Assembly (NCBI GenBank): GCA_958369755.1
Contig: CATXJC010000001.1
Span: 26,215-90,214, forward strand
DNA from: an uncultured Prevotella sp.
GTDB taxonomy: Bacteria; Bacteroidota; Bacteroidia; Bacteroidales; Bacteroidaceae
Direction: 5' to 3'
Length of the DNA stretch: 64,000 nt
A model generated the notes under the pieces. It searched no databases and had not been told where the DNA came from. It saw only the letters and a program-made list of their open reading frames with translations. Shown here piece after piece: positions 49,797-60,032 of this stretch. Every line of letters begins with the position of its first letter. Positions within the stretch are counted from its first letter, which is position 1. A program made the position numbers and the translations under genes.

Positions 49797-50685
49797 CCAT
49801 GAATTTCTTCTCATTATTATTGCTTCCTATGCAGAGCTGCTTGAGCTCATAATAACTGCCGTTGTAAATATTGAAATCTACGTAGCCTTTAATGCCCGGC
49901 AACTTGCCCACATCCGTATGCTGCCAGAACTTCCATTTGCCCTTATACTGAACCTTGTCAACATAATAGTGGGCTATCCAGTAAGGATAATCTTCGAAGA
50001 CAGGCGCACTCAGATATTGCTCCTTGAATTTATAATAGGTGTAGATGATAGGTTTAACATGATACTTATCCTCTACAATATGCAGCCAGGTAAGCACATC
50101 ACGCTGGAAATCCTCCACACTCTTATCTGCCGGCTTATGTTCTATATCCAGTACCGGAGGCAAATCGCCATCCGTAAGATGAACCTGGTCTAGGAAATAA
50201 TAAGCCTGTTCTCGGGCTGTCGACTTATTGCTCCAGAAATGATAAACACCCCGAATGAAACCGAAATCGCGAGCCTGATTAAAGTTCTCGCGGAAATTCT
50301 CATCGAGCCGTGAAGAACCTTCCGTACTCTTGATGATGACGAAGCGCACAGGACAACCCTTGATCATCGCATTCTTGAGCTGTTCCCAGTCTATCTTGCC
50401 CTGATAATGCGAAATGTCGATTCCATGAATTTCGAAACCTTCAGGATATTCAGCATCGCCATAAAGCGCACGCCATCGGAAACCAGTAGGACCTACAAAG
50501 AAATGATAGAACAGAAAGACATAGAGCACGATAACCGCCGTTCCGCCTATCCACCACGCCCAACGGGGATAGCGTTGCAAAAAAGAAGACGAACGCCTTC
50601 TACCACGGGAGCCGCCACGCCGAGGAGTTTTCTTTCTCGCCATGGCACTCTTTTTCTGTGAAGAAGCCGTTCGTCTTGTTGACAT
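49792..50685 (-). CDS. Membrane-anchored GH25 lysozyme
   Basis: 297-aa muramidase of glycoside hydrolase family 25. A very basic cytosolic N-terminus (about 1-42, Arg/Lys-rich) and one transmembrane helix (WWIGGTAVIVLYVFLFYHFF, about 45-64) anchor it, with the catalytic barrel outside. GH25 motifs: IHGIDISHYQGKIDW, VIIKSTEGSSRL, LPPVLDIEHK (Asp-Glu pair), WQHTDVGKLPGI. Unlike the secreted GH25 at 10.2 kb it stays bound to the inner membrane, suggesting growth-linked wall cutting. It follows the PPi-PFK gene by 24 bp. Confidence 0.93.
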   Translation of the reverse strand: MSTRRTASSQKKSAMARKKTPRRGGSRGRRRSSSFLQRYPRWAWWIGGTAVIVLYVFLFYHFFVGPTGFRWRALYGDAEYPEGFEIHGIDISHYQGKIDWEQLKNAMIKGCPVRFVIIKSTEGSSRLDENFRENFNQARDFGFIRGVYHFWSNKSTAREQAYYFLDQVHLTDGDLPPVLDIEHKPADKSVEDFQRDVLTWLHIVEDKYHVKPIIYTYYKFKEQYLSAPVFEDYPYWIAHYYVDKVQYKGKWKFWQHTDVGKLPGIKGYVDFNIYNGSYYELKQLCIGSNNNEKKFME

Positions 50686-50709
50686 ATAAAAAAATATTTA
50701 TTCTATTTT

Positions 50710-52359
50710 TTACTTAGCCTGCTCCAACTGGAGAGTCTTTGTGGTCTGGTCGCAAACCTCAGAAGGACCCCAGTACTGGATAGGACCTGGATAAACGTAA
50801 GCTGTTTCCTTAGCCCACTCATCGCGCTTAGAAGCGAAGAACTTGAATGGAGCGCCATCCAGCTCAACGAGAGCCTTGCGGATAACTGGCTTGTTAGCAC
50901 CATTACGACGCTCGATGTTCATCATCATAGTGATTGGCACACCACCTGCAATCCACTCTGCTGCAGGAGCTGTTGTGTTCTTGATGATTGACATGTAACC
51001 GGTCTTGCCGTTAGCGATGAGGCGTGAAGCGTTGTAACCGAGTGAGTAGCAGTAGTCAGCATCGTAGTTAGAAGGAGCTGCGCAACGTCCCTCGTAACCG
51101 AAGAAGTGGTGCTGTGCAGAGAACTTACCAACAAACTTGCCTTCCTTCTTCCATGCAGCCAACTTCTCAGCTACCATGCGAGAAAGCAACTTCTCTGTCT
51201 CGATGAGAGAAACCTGTACGTTTCCGTGAGGGTCGCGGTCGAGGCAAAGCTGGCGAGCTACGTCAGCTGGCAAAGACTCCAATACTGCGAGGTTGTCCTT
51301 AGCGATGGCACCCTTAACGAATGCAATCTGCTCCTCAGCACTTGCAAACTCACGGCTCTCGCCTGTTGCAGGGTCTGTAAGAACCTCGTTCAATTCTGCG
51401 ATAAGCTTCTTGATAGCTGGGATGAACTCGATCAAGCCCTCAGGGATGAGAACAGTACCGAAGTTGTTGCCCTCAGCAGCACGGTTAGCTACTGCAGTTG
51501 CAATATAAGTAACCACATCATCGAGTGACATTTCCTTAGCCTCTACCTCCTCAGAAATCAAGCAGATGTTTGGCTGAGTCTGGAGAGCGCACTCAAGAGC
51601 GATGTGAGATGCTGAACGACCCATCAGCTTGATGAAGTGCCAGTACTTACGTGCTGAGTTACAGTCGCGCTCGATGTTACCGATGAGCTCAGAATATGTC
51701 TTGCAGGCTGTATCGAAACCGAAAGAAGTCTCAATCTGCTCGTTCTTCAAGTCGCCGTCGATAGTCTTAGGGCAACCGATTACCTGTACGCCATACTTCT
51801 TGGCAGCATAGTATTCTGCGAGAACGCAAGCGTTGGTATTTGAGTCGTCACCACCGATGATGACAAGTGCCTTGATGCCGAGTTCACGAAGAATCTCAAT
51901 ACCCTTCTCAAACTGGTCTTCCTTCTCAAGCTTGGTACGACCGGAACCGATGATGTCGAAACCACCAGTATTGCGGTATTCGTCCATGAGTTCAGAAGTA
52001 ATCTCCATGTACTTATGGTCAACGAGACCACCAGGACCGAGGATGAAACCATAGAGCTTGTTAGCTGGGTTGAGAGACTTCACACCGTCGAAGAGACCAG
52101 AAATCACGTTGTGACCGCCAGGAGCCTGACCACCAGAGAGGATAACACCTACGTTGAAAGCAGGAAGTTCCTTAGCCTCACCTGCCTCGAATGTAATAAC
52201 AGGCATTCCATAAGTGTTAGGGAACAACGCCTTGATTTCATCCTGATTACCTACTGACTGTGTTGCTGCACCTTCAACTGCCTTTACTGGGCCCTGGAGA
52301 GCCTTAGGCAATTTTGGCTGATAAGCAGCTCTTGCAATCTGCAATGCACTTTTTTCCAT
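50710..52359 (-). CDS. pfp: PPi-dependent 6-phosphofructokinase
   Basis: 549-aa enzyme of the long (plant beta-like) PFP family, using pyrophosphate to phosphorylate fructose-6-phosphate reversibly. The nucleotide/PPi site has GGDDSNTNA, where the Asp after GGD favours PPi over [19 protein letters not shown] carries the catalytic TIDxD, and [19 protein letters not shown] binds the sugar phosphate. Length matches the ~550-aa clade common in Bacteroidota. It supplies glycolysis, downstream of the uronate genes elsewhere in the window. Confidence 0.95.
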   Translation of the reverse strand: MEKSALQIARAAYQPKLPKALQGPVKAVEGAATQSVGNQDEIKALFPNTYGMPVITFEAGEAKELPAFNVGVILSGGQAPGGHNVISGLFDGVKSLNPANKLYGFILGPGGLVDHKYMEITSELMDEYRNTGGFDIIGSGRTKLEKEDQFEKGIEILRELGIKALVIIGGDDSNTNACVLAEYYAAKKYGVQVIGCPKTIDGDLKNEQIETSFGFDTACKTYSELIGNIERDCNSARKYWHFIKLMGRSASHIALECALQTQPNICLISEEVEAKEMSLDDVVTYIATAVANRAAEGNNFGTVLIPEGLIEFIPAIKKLIAELNEVLTDPATGESREFASAEEQIAFVKGAIAKDNLAVLESLPADVARQLCLDRDPHGNVQVSLIETEKLLSRMVAEKLAAWKKEGKFVGKFSAQHHFFGYEGRCAAPSNYDADYCYSLGYNASRLIANGKTGYMSIIKNTTAPAAEWIAGGVPITMMMNIERRNGANKPVIRKALVELDGAPFKFFASKRDEWAKETAYVYPGPIQYWGPSEVCDQTTKTLQLEQAK

Positions 52360-52402
52360 AATTCGTTTTTATTTTAATTAGTTGAAACTTCAAAAACATC
52401 TG

Positions 52403-52434
52403 CAAAAATAACTCTTTTCTGCGAGATACGGAAA
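52403..52434 (-). promoter_or_regulatory. pfp promoter (TTTC-N20-TATTTTTG)
   Basis: Minus-strand TATTTTTG (52403-52410) with TTTC (52431-52434) at 20 bp. Leader about 40 nt. The divergent 90-aa gene has a plus-strand -7 TATCTTTG at 52505-52512. Confidence 0.6.
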
Positions 52435-52553
52435 GAAAAATGCTAAAAATGCGTTAATAGATACATTTTTTCCCAAAAAATGATGTTATTTCAAAGAAAA
52501 TGATTATCTTTGAGCGATATTTTTAATTATTCATTAATTAGGAGAAAAGAATT

Positions 52554-52826
52554 ATGGCTAATAAAAGAGATTTAAAGCGCACGATCAACTACATTACAAG
52601 CGAACTTTTCGCCGAAACAGTAGCTGCATCTTTGTATAATGGTAAGCCTACACAGGAAGATGTGGATGGCATTCTTTCAGCTATCGTCATGATCAACGGC
52701 GATTACATCAGCCGCGTGTCTCACCCGGAACCGGGAATCAAGAAGGGTGAATATTATAAAAAGCTCATAAGCGACTTCAACAAGCAGATGAGCGAAATCA
52801 TCGACCAGATTTCAAACCTGGCATAA
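52554..52826 (+). CDS. Conserved small protein of unknown function, 90 aa
   Basis: Soluble helical protein: MANKRDLKRTINYITSELFA, then EDVDGILSAIVMINGDYISR and a C-terminal helix KLISDFNKQMSEIIDQISNL. No family recognised. A GGAGAAAA-type ribosome site precedes the ATG, and a TATCTTTG -7 element is 42 bp upstream. It is followed 42 bp later by the acyltransferase gene, so the two are likely co-transcribed. Confidence 0.8.
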   Translation: MANKRDLKRTINYITSELFAETVAASLYNGKPTQEDVDGILSAIVMINGDYISRVSHPEPGIKKGEYYKKLISDFNKQMSEIIDQISNLA

Positions 52827-52868
52827 TCCTTTCATCATCAGAATCAGAAAATACACCTATTTATATAT

Positions 52869-53426
52869 ATGGTAAAAGGAATTTGTCAATGGATATTGTA
52901 TAAGCGCTTGGGCTATAAGAAAATCATCACCCAGGAGCTTCCTGAAAAGTATATTATCTGCATGGCTCCGCACACCAGCAACTGGGACCTGATACTGGGC
53001 CAGCTCTTTGCCCATGCTGAGGGAATCAAATGTAATTTCCTCATGAAAAAGGAATGGTTCTTCTGGCCGCTAGGTCCTATCTTCAGAAAGATGGGAGGTA
53101 TTCCTGTGTGGAGAAGCAAACATACCAGCATGACGGATAATCTGGCTGCAGAAGCGGATAAGCGCAAGGCTTTCGGACTGTGCATTACGCCCGAAGGTAC
53201 CCGCTCGCTCAACCCGGAATGGAAAAGGGGATTCTATTTCATAGCCCTCAAGGCGCATCTGCCTATCCATCTCTATGGGCTTGACTATGAGAAGAAGGTC
53301 ATCCAATGCACCAGGCAGATTATCCCGTCAGGAGATGTTGACAAAGACATGCGTGAAATCAAGTTGTACTTCAAGGATTTCAAAGGAAAGAAACCGGAGA
53401 AGTTCACAATCGGAAATATTGATTAA
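52869..53426 (+). CDS. 1-acyl-glycerol-3-phosphate acyltransferase-like protein
   Basis: 185-aa PlsC-type acyltransferase, expected to transfer acyl groups in phospholipid synthesis at the membrane. The catalytic HX4D motif is APHTSNWDLILG (His-x4-Asp), followed by FLMKKEWFFWPLGPIFRKMG and the substrate motif CITPEGTRSLNPEWKRGFYF (E-G-T-R). The protein is shorter than most PlsC (about 240 aa) and lacks an N-terminal membrane helix, typical of a compact subfamily; the true acyl acceptor is unknown. Confidence 0.9.
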   Translation: MVKGICQWILYKRLGYKKIITQELPEKYIICMAPHTSNWDLILGQLFAHAEGIKCNFLMKKEWFFWPLGPIFRKMGGIPVWRSKHTSMTDNLAAEADKRKAFGLCITPEGTRSLNPEWKRGFYFIALKAHLPIHLYGLDYEKKVIQCTRQIIPSGDVDKDMREIKLYFKDFKGKKPEKFTIGNID

Positions 53427-53477
53427 ACGTTAGAAGATAACGGTTTAGTCAGCTATTAAAGAAGGAGTATTCGTATA

Positions 53478-56165
53478 GTGAAACACCAAAACATAACATA
53501 TTGTTTGATAAGCAGTTTGCTGTTAGCCGCTGGAGCTTCGCTTCAGGCTAACGGCAAATCGTTTTTTCCTATCTACGACGAGGCTAACAGCGGCGCATGG
53601 CAAGGCATAGATTATGATGGTGACCCATGGGTGTTTAATGTTTCCCGCCCTTATTTCGTTACGGCAGGACTACAGAACAGGCACCTTTCGCTATGGGCCT
53701 CGCACGGACGGTATTATTATGCCGACAGAGATGTATGGAAATGGCAACGCCCTAACCTGTTTTGCACAAACGAAGATCTCTTTACCCAAACCATCGTAGT
53801 GCCCTACCTCATCCCGATGCTCCAGAATGCGGGAGCCATCGTCTTCACACCCCGTGAAAGAGACTGGCAGACGAACGAAATCGTCATCGATAATGATGAT
53901 GCTGTCAAGTCGGTTTATTATTTCGAAAAGGAGGCGGGTAAGCGATGGAAAAACTGCGATTCGCTCGGTTTTGCCAACCGCTACCGACTGAAAGATGGGG
54001 AAAATCCGTTCCGCATGGGAACCGTGAGACAGGCGAAGGCTACCAAGCGCAAGAAAACCAGCCAGGTAAGCTACCAGCCCCGTTTCAAGGAAGCCGGCAA
54101 ATATGCAGTCTACGTAAGTTACCAGTCGCTACCCAAGAGCGTGAGCGATGCAAGATACATCGTTTATCACAAGGGCGAAGCCACGGAGTTTTCCGTTAAC
54201 CAGCGCATGGGCGGAGGCACCTGGGTTTACCTGGGCACCTTCGATTTCGACAAGGGCTGCAACGAGTTCAACCGCGTGGTCTGCACCAACAAGGCTTCTC
54301 GCCGTGGAGTAGTAACTACAGATGCTGTCCGCTTTGGCGGTGGCATGGGAAACATAGAGCGTGGCGGTTACACCAGCGGATTGCCCCGTTGCCTGGAAGG
54401 AGCCAGATACTATGCCCAATGGGCTGGTGCTCCTTATAAGGTTTATGGAGGCAGAAAGGGAGAAAATGATTACGCCGACGACATCAACACCCGTTCGCTG
54501 ATGACCAATTGGCTGGGCGGCGGTTCGGTTTACATGCCTGCCAAAAATGGCAAGCACGTGCCTATAGAACTCTCGCTGGCACTTCATAGTGATGCGGGTT
54601 ACAATAAGGACGGAAAATCTACCTTTGGAGCCCTTGCTATCTGCACCACAGATTATAACGACGGAATACTGAACAGCGGAATCTCAAGATTCACATCCAA
54701 GGATTTCGCCAGGGCTTTGCGCGATAATCTCGTTACGGATCTCACGGCTCAGTTCGGAGAATTCGGCAAACGCTACCTATGGGACAGAAACTATTCTGAA
54801 ACCCGTCTGCCGGAAGTTCCGTCGGCTATTCTCGAAATGCTTTCGCATCAGAATTTCCCTGACATGAGAATTGCTCAGGATCCGCTCGGAAAATTCTATA
54901 TCGCACGCTCCATCTACAAAACTATCCTGCGATTCGTAAACAGCAATCATGGAACCCGATACGTGGTCCAGCCGCTGGCTCCGCAGAACTTCAGCGTTAC
55001 GCAGAACCAAGGTGTTGCCCTACTTTCATGGACAGCCCAGCTGGACAAGACGGAACCATCTGCCCGCCCTACTTCTTACATTATTTATAAGGCTGAGGGA
55101 CAAGGCGGTTTTGACAACGGAACCATCGTGAACACCACCCGCTGCCAGATGCAGCTGGAACCGGGCAAGCTTTACCATTTTAAGGTGGCTGCGGTTAATG
55201 CCGGAGGAGAAAGTTTCACCACCGAAACCCTCTCTGTGCTCTATAATCCTGCTGCCAGCAAGTCTGTGCTCATCGTAAACAATTTCCATCGCCTTGCCTC
55301 TCCGCAGGTCGTGGACGATGAGGAAAAGCAGGGATTCGACCTCAATCAGGATCCGGGCGTAAGCTACGGACTGACGGCGGGATGGAGCGGCAAGCAACAG
55401 GTGTTCGACAGAAGCAGAATGGGCAACGAAACCAGTTTCGGACTCGGTTTCAGCGGCAACGAAATGATTGGCAAGTTTGTGGCAGGCAACGACTTCAACT
55501 ACGTTCAGGCGCATGCTACAAGTATTGCGGCTTCGGGCAAATATAATATTTCCAGCTGTTCGAGCGAAGTCATCGCCAGCGGCAGGGTTCAGATGAAGAA
55601 CTATCAGGCAGTTGACCTCATCAACGGACTGGAGCGCCATGACGGCTATACTCACGCCTACTTCAAGTCGTTCACGCCTGCCCTGCAGAACAGCATCAGG
55701 CAATACGCCAGCCAAGGCGGCAGAATCCTGATAAGCGGTTCTTACACCGGAAGCGACATGCAGACTGAAGAGGAACAGGCGTTCCTGAGCGATATTCTGA
55801 AACTCAGCTATGAGCCTACAGGTTCTACGGCCATCACCAGGGACATCAATCCCGAAGATTCAACCGTAACAGAACGAGACAGTATTGTCTACACTTCGCC
55901 TAACGTCAAGGGTTTAGGTCTGCAGTTCAGCTATTATAACGAGCTGAATGCCCAGCATTATGCGGCAACCCATCCAGAGATATTGAAACCGGTTGGCAAT
56001 TACGCCTTCACGGCGATGCAATACGATACGGGAACGAGTGCGGCGGTTGCCTACAAGAGCACTACTTACCGCAGCTTCGTCATGGGATTCCCGCTGGAAT
56101 GCATCATCGACGAAAGAACCCGCACCAGCGTGTTGCTCGGCATTCTCAAATTTCTGACAGATTAA
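53478..56165 (+). CDS. Secreted golvesin-like / amidase-like / FN3 multidomain protein
   Basis: 895-aa exported protein, started from a GTG with GAAGGAG upstream; no ATG gives the signal peptide (ITYCLISSLLLAAGASLQA). A golvesin/xanthan-lyase-like beta domain (about 195-300: FKEAGKYAVYVSYQSLPKS, then VVTTDAVRFGGG) is inserted in a sequence with N-acetylmuramoyl-L-alanine amidase (Amidase_3) features: ELSLALHSDAGYN and LPEVPSAILEMLSHQNFPDM (the Glu-type region). An FN3 domain follows (about 495-595, ending in LYHFKVAAVNAGGESFTT), then a C-terminal region (IRQYASQGGRILISGSYTGS) like a glutamine-amidotransferase-type fold. Probable cell-wall or polysaccharide-binding enzyme; often mislabelled xanthan lyase. 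Confidence 0.85.
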   Translation: MKHQNITYCLISSLLLAAGASLQANGKSFFPIYDEANSGAWQGIDYDGDPWVFNVSRPYFVTAGLQNRHLSLWASHGRYYYADRDVWKWQRPNLFCTNEDLFTQTIVVPYLIPMLQNAGAIVFTPRERDWQTNEIVIDNDDAVKSVYYFEKEAGKRWKNCDSLGFANRYRLKDGENPFRMGTVRQAKATKRKKTSQVSYQPRFKEAGKYAVYVSYQSLPKSVSDARYIVYHKGEATEFSVNQRMGGGTWVYLGTFDFDKGCNEFNRVVCTNKASRRGVVTTDAVRFGGGMGNIERGGYTSGLPRCLEGARYYAQWAGAPYKVYGGRKGENDYADDINTRSLMTNWLGGGSVYMPAKNGKHVPIELSLALHSDAGYNKDGKSTFGALAICTTDYNDGILNSGISRFTSKDFARALRDNLVTDLTAQFGEFGKRYLWDRNYSETRLPEVPSAILEMLSHQNFPDMRIAQDPLGKFYIARSIYKTILRFVNSNHGTRYVVQPLAPQNFSVTQNQGVALLSWTAQLDKTEPSARPTSYIIYKAEGQGGFDNGTIVNTTRCQMQLEPGKLYHFKVAAVNAGGESFTTETLSVLYNPAASKSVLIVNNFHRLASPQVVDDEEKQGFDLNQDPGVSYGLTAGWSGKQQVFDRSRMGNETSFGLGFSGNEMIGKFVAGNDFNYVQAHATSIAASGKYNISSCSSEVIASGRVQMKNYQAVDLINGLERHDGYTHAYFKSFTPALQNSIRQYASQGGRILISGSYTGSDMQTEEEQAFLSDILKLSYEPTGSTAITRDINPEDSTVTERDSIVYTSPNVKGLGLQFSYYNELNAQHYAATHPEILKPVGNYAFTAMQYDTGTSAAVAYKSTTYRSFVMGFPLECIIDERTRTSVLLGILKFLTD

Positions 56166-56199
56166 ATTAAAAGTAAAACAGATAAAAAATTTTAAGCTT

Positions 56200-56541
56200 A
56201 TGTATAAGATTCAAGCCAACCAGTCTGGCACTCGCTCTATCGAAGTGAGCGACCAGCATTTAGAGACCATCGAAAAGTATCAGTTACTCCGCAACCTCGT
56301 AGACAGCAACGGCATTATCGACGAGGAAGTGCTCGATAAACTGAAACTTAATGTGCGTTCACTCCTCGAGAGCAGCGACATCAAGGATAAGGAGTTGCTC
56401 GATCTCTGTCTCGACGTCATCTACAATCAGAACATGAAGGCGCTCGGTCTTCACAACCTCGTTCTGCTCTACGTAGACTGGAAAGACAAGAAGCAGGCTG
56501 AGGCTGCAGCTGATGCAGAACCAGACGCAGTAAATGATTAA
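56200..56541 (+). CDS. Small conserved protein of unknown function, 113 aa
   Basis: Soluble, acidic, mostly helical protein (QHLETIEKYQLLRNLVDSNG, DEEVLDKLKLNVRSLLESSD, ending in an Ala/Asp-rich tail). No family recognised. It lies 34 bp after the amidase-like gene and 10 bp before the YgiQ gene on the same strand, so it is probably co-expressed with the radical-SAM enzyme. Confidence 0.8.
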   Translation: MYKIQANQSGTRSIEVSDQHLETIEKYQLLRNLVDSNGIIDEEVLDKLKLNVRSLLESSDIKDKELLDLCLDVIYNQNMKALGLHNLVLLYVDWKDKKQAEAAADAEPDAVND

Positions 56542-56551
56542 AAAATATTGA

Positions 56552-58873
56552 ATGGATTATAAGTTAACAGATTTCTTACCTACCACCAAGAAAGAATGCG
56601 AGTTGCGCGGATGGGACGAACTCGACGTCATCCTCTTTTCAGGAGATGCTTACGTTGACCACCCATCCTTCGGTCCTGCCATCCTCGGACGAATGCTGGA
56701 AGCCAACGGCTATCGGGTAGCCATCGTTCCCCAGCCCGACTGGCACGGTGATTTCCGAGACTTCAAGAAACTCGGTCGCCCTCGCCTCTTCTTTGGTGTT
56801 TCTCCGGGTGCCATGGACTCGATGGTGAACCGCTACACGGCCAACCGCCGTATGCGTAGCGAGGACGCTTTCAGTCCCGACTCCCGCCACGACATGCGCC
56901 CCGACTATCCATCTATCGTCTATACACAGATACTGAAGAAACTCTTTCCCGACGTACCTGTAGCACTAGGCGGTATTGAGGCTTCGTTGCGCCGCATCAG
57001 CCACTACGACTATTGGAAAGACGAGCTCCGCAAGTGCATTCTCTGCGATTCGGGCGCCGACCTTATTCTCTACGGAATGGGCGAACGTTCTATCGTTGAA
57101 CTGGCCAATGCCTTTGCAGAAGGCAAGACGCTTAGCCAGATCCACGAAATGCCGCAGGTGGTTTTCTACTGCAAGGAAAGTGAGATTCCGGGCGGTTTCA
57201 AGGACGACGACATCATCCTCCACAGCCACGAAGAATGTCTCCACAACAAGAAGGGACAGGCTGAGAACGTGCGCCATCTGGAGGAAGAAGCCAACAAGAT
57301 GCATGCTCAGCGCATGATTCAGGAAGTTGACGGCAAATATGTAGTGGTGAATCCGCCTTTCCCGCTGATGACTACCGCGGAACTGGATGCGGCTTTCGAC
57401 CTGCCTTATACGCGTTTGCCTCATCCTAAATACAAGGGCAAGACCATTCCTGCCTACGAGATGATCAAGTTCTCCGTGAACCTTCATCGCGGCTGTTTCG
57501 GCGGCTGTTCTTTCTGCACCATTTCTGCCCATCAGGGAAAATTCGTGGTTTGCCGCAGCAAGGAGAGCATTCTGAAGGAGGTGAAGAAAATCATCCAGAT
57601 GCCTGATTTTAAGGGCTATCTGAGCGATTTGGGCGGTCCTTCTGCCAATATGTACGGAATGCACGGCAAAAATCAGAAAGCCTGCGAAGTTTGCAAGCGT
57701 CCGTCGTGTGTAAACCCTCAGATTTGTCCGAACCTCAATACCGACCACAGCAAGCTTCTGGAGATTTATCATGCTGTAGATGCTTTGCCGGGAATCAAGA
57801 AGAGCTTCATTGGTAGTGGTGTGCGTTACGACCTTCTGCTGCATAAGAGCAAGGACGAAAAGGTGAATCAGGCGGCTAGAGAATACACGCGCGAACTGAT
57901 TACCAAGCACGTGAGCGGCCGATTGAAGGTGGCTCCCGAACATACGAGTCCGGAGGTCTTGAAGTTCATGCGCAAGCCATCGTTCGACCTCTTCTACGAG
58001 TTCAAGCGCATCTTCGACAAGATCAACAAGGAAGAAGGTCTGAACCAGCAGATCATTCCTTACTTCATCAGTTCGCATCCGGGCTGTCATGAAGAAGACA
58101 TGGCCGAACTTGCCGTCATTACGAAGGGACTGGACTTCCATCTGGAGCAGGTGCAGGATTTCACCCCTACTCCTATGACCATTTCTACCGAGACCTGGTA
58201 TACGGGATACGATCCTTACACCCTGGAGCCAGTCTTCAGCGCCAAGACCCAGAAAGAGAAGCTTGCCCAGCGCATGTTCTTCTTCTGGTACAAGCCTGAA
58301 GAGCGCCGCGCCATCGAGAGTGAACTTCGCCGGATAGGCAGAGCCGACCTCATCGACAAACTCTACGACAGGAAGAGTATGGGTGGCAGTTTCAAGGGTA
58401 AGAAGACGCATTATGACGATAAGGCGATAGGCTCTACATACGATAATCCAGGTGTAGGAAAAGGTGCTAAAGGCAAGCGTGGGGCTGGCAGAAATGCTTC
58501 TGAACCAAATGCAGGAAAAAGCCGTGGCAGAAATGCTTCTGACCGCTTTGCCCCAAAGGGATATGGCAATGTGGGTTGCTATGATGAGGAGAAATACCTG
58601 AATAACGGAAAATCTCTAAAATCAGGTAAGCCTTCGAATGCCAACATCCGTGATGCCGTAGCAGCGGCCAGAGCCGAGCTGAGAAATCAGAAAGACCTGG
58701 GTGCCGGCTTCTTCAAGGACAAGAAGAAAAAGAGCTTCAACCCTAATTTCGACAACGACAACCATAACCGCAAGAACCGCTACAACAGCGGGGATAAGAA
58801 CGAACGCGGCGGTCGTGGAAATCAAGGTCGTGGAAATCAAGGAAGAAATGAAGGTAGAGGCAGAAGAAGATAA
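56552..58873 (+). CDS. YgiQ-type radical SAM protein (UPF0313)
   Basis: 773-aa radical SAM protein of unknown reaction. The [4Fe-4S]-SAM cysteines are in HRGCFGGCSFCTISAHQG (C-x3-C-x2-C). The YgiQ N-terminus is seen as DVILFSGDAYVDHPSFGPAI and GVSPGAMDSMVNRYTANRR, and a later Cys cluster (KACEVCKRPSCVNPQICP) is family-specific. The C-terminal ~130 residues are a basic, Gly/Asn/Arg-rich disordered tail (NQGRGNQGRNEGRGRRR), suggesting RNA or nucleic-acid contact. Length is slightly above E. coli YgiQ (739). Confidence 0.93.
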   Translation: MDYKLTDFLPTTKKECELRGWDELDVILFSGDAYVDHPSFGPAILGRMLEANGYRVAIVPQPDWHGDFRDFKKLGRPRLFFGVSPGAMDSMVNRYTANRRMRSEDAFSPDSRHDMRPDYPSIVYTQILKKLFPDVPVALGGIEASLRRISHYDYWKDELRKCILCDSGADLILYGMGERSIVELANAFAEGKTLSQIHEMPQVVFYCKESEIPGGFKDDDIILHSHEECLHNKKGQAENVRHLEEEANKMHAQRMIQEVDGKYVVVNPPFPLMTTAELDAAFDLPYTRLPHPKYKGKTIPAYEMIKFSVNLHRGCFGGCSFCTISAHQGKFVVCRSKESILKEVKKIIQMPDFKGYLSDLGGPSANMYGMHGKNQKACEVCKRPSCVNPQICPNLNTDHSKLLEIYHAVDALPGIKKSFIGSGVRYDLLLHKSKDEKVNQAAREYTRELITKHVSGRLKVAPEHTSPEVLKFMRKPSFDLFYEFKRIFDKINKEEGLNQQIIPYFISSHPGCHEEDMAELAVITKGLDFHLEQVQDFTPTPMTISTETWYTGYDPYTLEPVFSAKTQKEKLAQRMFFFWYKPEERRAIESELRRIGRADLIDKLYDRKSMGGSFKGKKTHYDDKAIGSTYDNPGVGKGAKGKRGAGRNASEPNAGKSRGRNASDRFAPKGYGNVGCYDEEKYLNNGKSLKSGKPSNANIRDAVAAARAELRNQKDLGAGFFKDKKKKSFNPNFDNDNHNRKNRYNSGDKNERGGRGNQGRGNQGRNEGRGRRR

Positions 58874-58877
58874 ATGC

Positions 58878-58921
58878 TAAAAAGAGGGTGAATCATATAT
58901 TTATGACTCACCCTCTCATAT
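58878..58921. terminator. Terminator between ygiQ and hisC
   Basis: Stem GAGGGTGA-TCAT / ATGA-TCACCCTC (58884-58915) with one mismatch; T-run on the minus strand (terminating hisGDC) and T-rich sequence on the plus strand. Confidence 0.85.
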
Positions 58922-58947
58922 TATATACTTAACTTACCCAAAATAAT

Positions 58948-59982
58948 TTAGTACTGTCTCAAAGCACCAAGTAATTCAGCATTCTCGCTCTTGTTTCCTA
59001 TCGTAATTCTCAGACAGTTGCCACACAACTGAACCTTGTTGCGGTTTCTTACGATAATGCCTTGTGCCACCAGATAATTATAGATGGCGTTGGCGTCGGT
59101 CATTTTAGCCAGGAAGAAGTTTGCATCAGTAGGATAAACCTTCTCGCAGATAGGCAAATCCAGGAATGCAGCCATTACCTTAGAACGCTCCTGTAGGATG
59201 TTCTTCACCCATTCGTCAACCTTCAGCGGATTCTTCATCACTTCCAGCGCATGCTCCTGAGTAAGCAGATTGACGTTATAAGGATATTTCACCTTATTGA
59301 ATATGTCAACAATCTCCTTGCTCGCAAAAGCCATTCCCAGACGGAGGGCTGCACAGCCCCATGCCTTACTCATGGTGTTGAGCACAATCATGTTGGGAAA
59401 TCTGTCGAGTACGCTACGGAATGTGCGCTCCGAAGAGAAATCGGCGTAGGCTTCGTCGATAATGACAATACCCTGGAATTTCTGCAACACCTCTACGATT
59501 GCCTCGCGGTTGATGTGATTGCCCGTAGGATTGTTCGGACTGCAGATCCAGATAACCTTTGTCTGTTCATCGCAGGCTGCCAGGAGTTTTCCGGCAGAAA
59601 TCTGATAATTTTCATCAAGCAATACAGAACGATATTCCACATCGTTGATGTCTGCGCATACTTCATACATTCCGTAAGTAGGTGCAATCGCCACTACATT
59701 ATCCTTGCCCGGGCGGCAGAATACACGGTAAACCAAATCGATGGCCTCGTCGGAACCGTTGCCCAGGAAGATTTTCTCTTCAGCCACACCCTTAATCTTG
59801 CTGATCTGCTTCTTCAGTTCAACCTGCAGCGGATCAGGATAGCGATTGTAAGGGTCATTATATGGATTTTCGTTGGCGTCGAGGAAGACGCGGGCATTTC
59901 TGCCTGCAAACTCCGTACGGGCGCAACTGTAAGGTGCCAGATTCCAGATGTTCTCTCGGCACAAATCTTTCAATTCTTTCAT
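58948..59982 (-). CDS. hisC: Histidinol-phosphate aminotransferase
   Basis: 344-aa PLP enzyme of histidine synthesis, converting imidazole acetol phosphate to histidinol phosphate. Motifs: [19 protein letters not shown] (N-terminal substrate region), [33 protein letters not shown] (PLP-binding D and Y), and [16 protein letters not shown], where the Lys of MSKAWG forms the Schiff base. The end has [17 protein letters not shown]. Last gene of hisG-hisD-hisC; no hisB follows, since a convergent gene starts there. Confidence 0.95.
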   Translation of the reverse strand: MKELKDLCRENIWNLAPYSCARTEFAGRNARVFLDANENPYNDPYNRYPDPLQVELKKQISKIKGVAEEKIFLGNGSDEAIDLVYRVFCRPGKDNVVAIAPTYGMYEVCADINDVEYRSVLLDENYQISAGKLLAACDEQTKVIWICSPNNPTGNHINREAIVEVLQKFQGIVIIDEAYADFSSERTFRSVLDRFPNMIVLNTMSKAWGCAALRLGMAFASKEIVDIFNKVKYPYNVNLLTQEHALEVMKNPLKVDEWVKNILQERSKVMAAFLDLPICEKVYPTDANFFLAKMTDANAIYNYLVAQGIIVRNRNKVQLCGNCLRITIGNKSENAELLGALRQY

Positions 59983-60032
59983 TTTTCTTTCAAAAGCTAT
60001 AAAGAAGTATTTTTACAACTTCCCGTTTCACC

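Noticed and set aside
56966..58411. 481-codon open frame on the minus strand
   Set aside because: Antisense to the YgiQ radical-SAM gene, which has the Cys motif and family-specific blocks.
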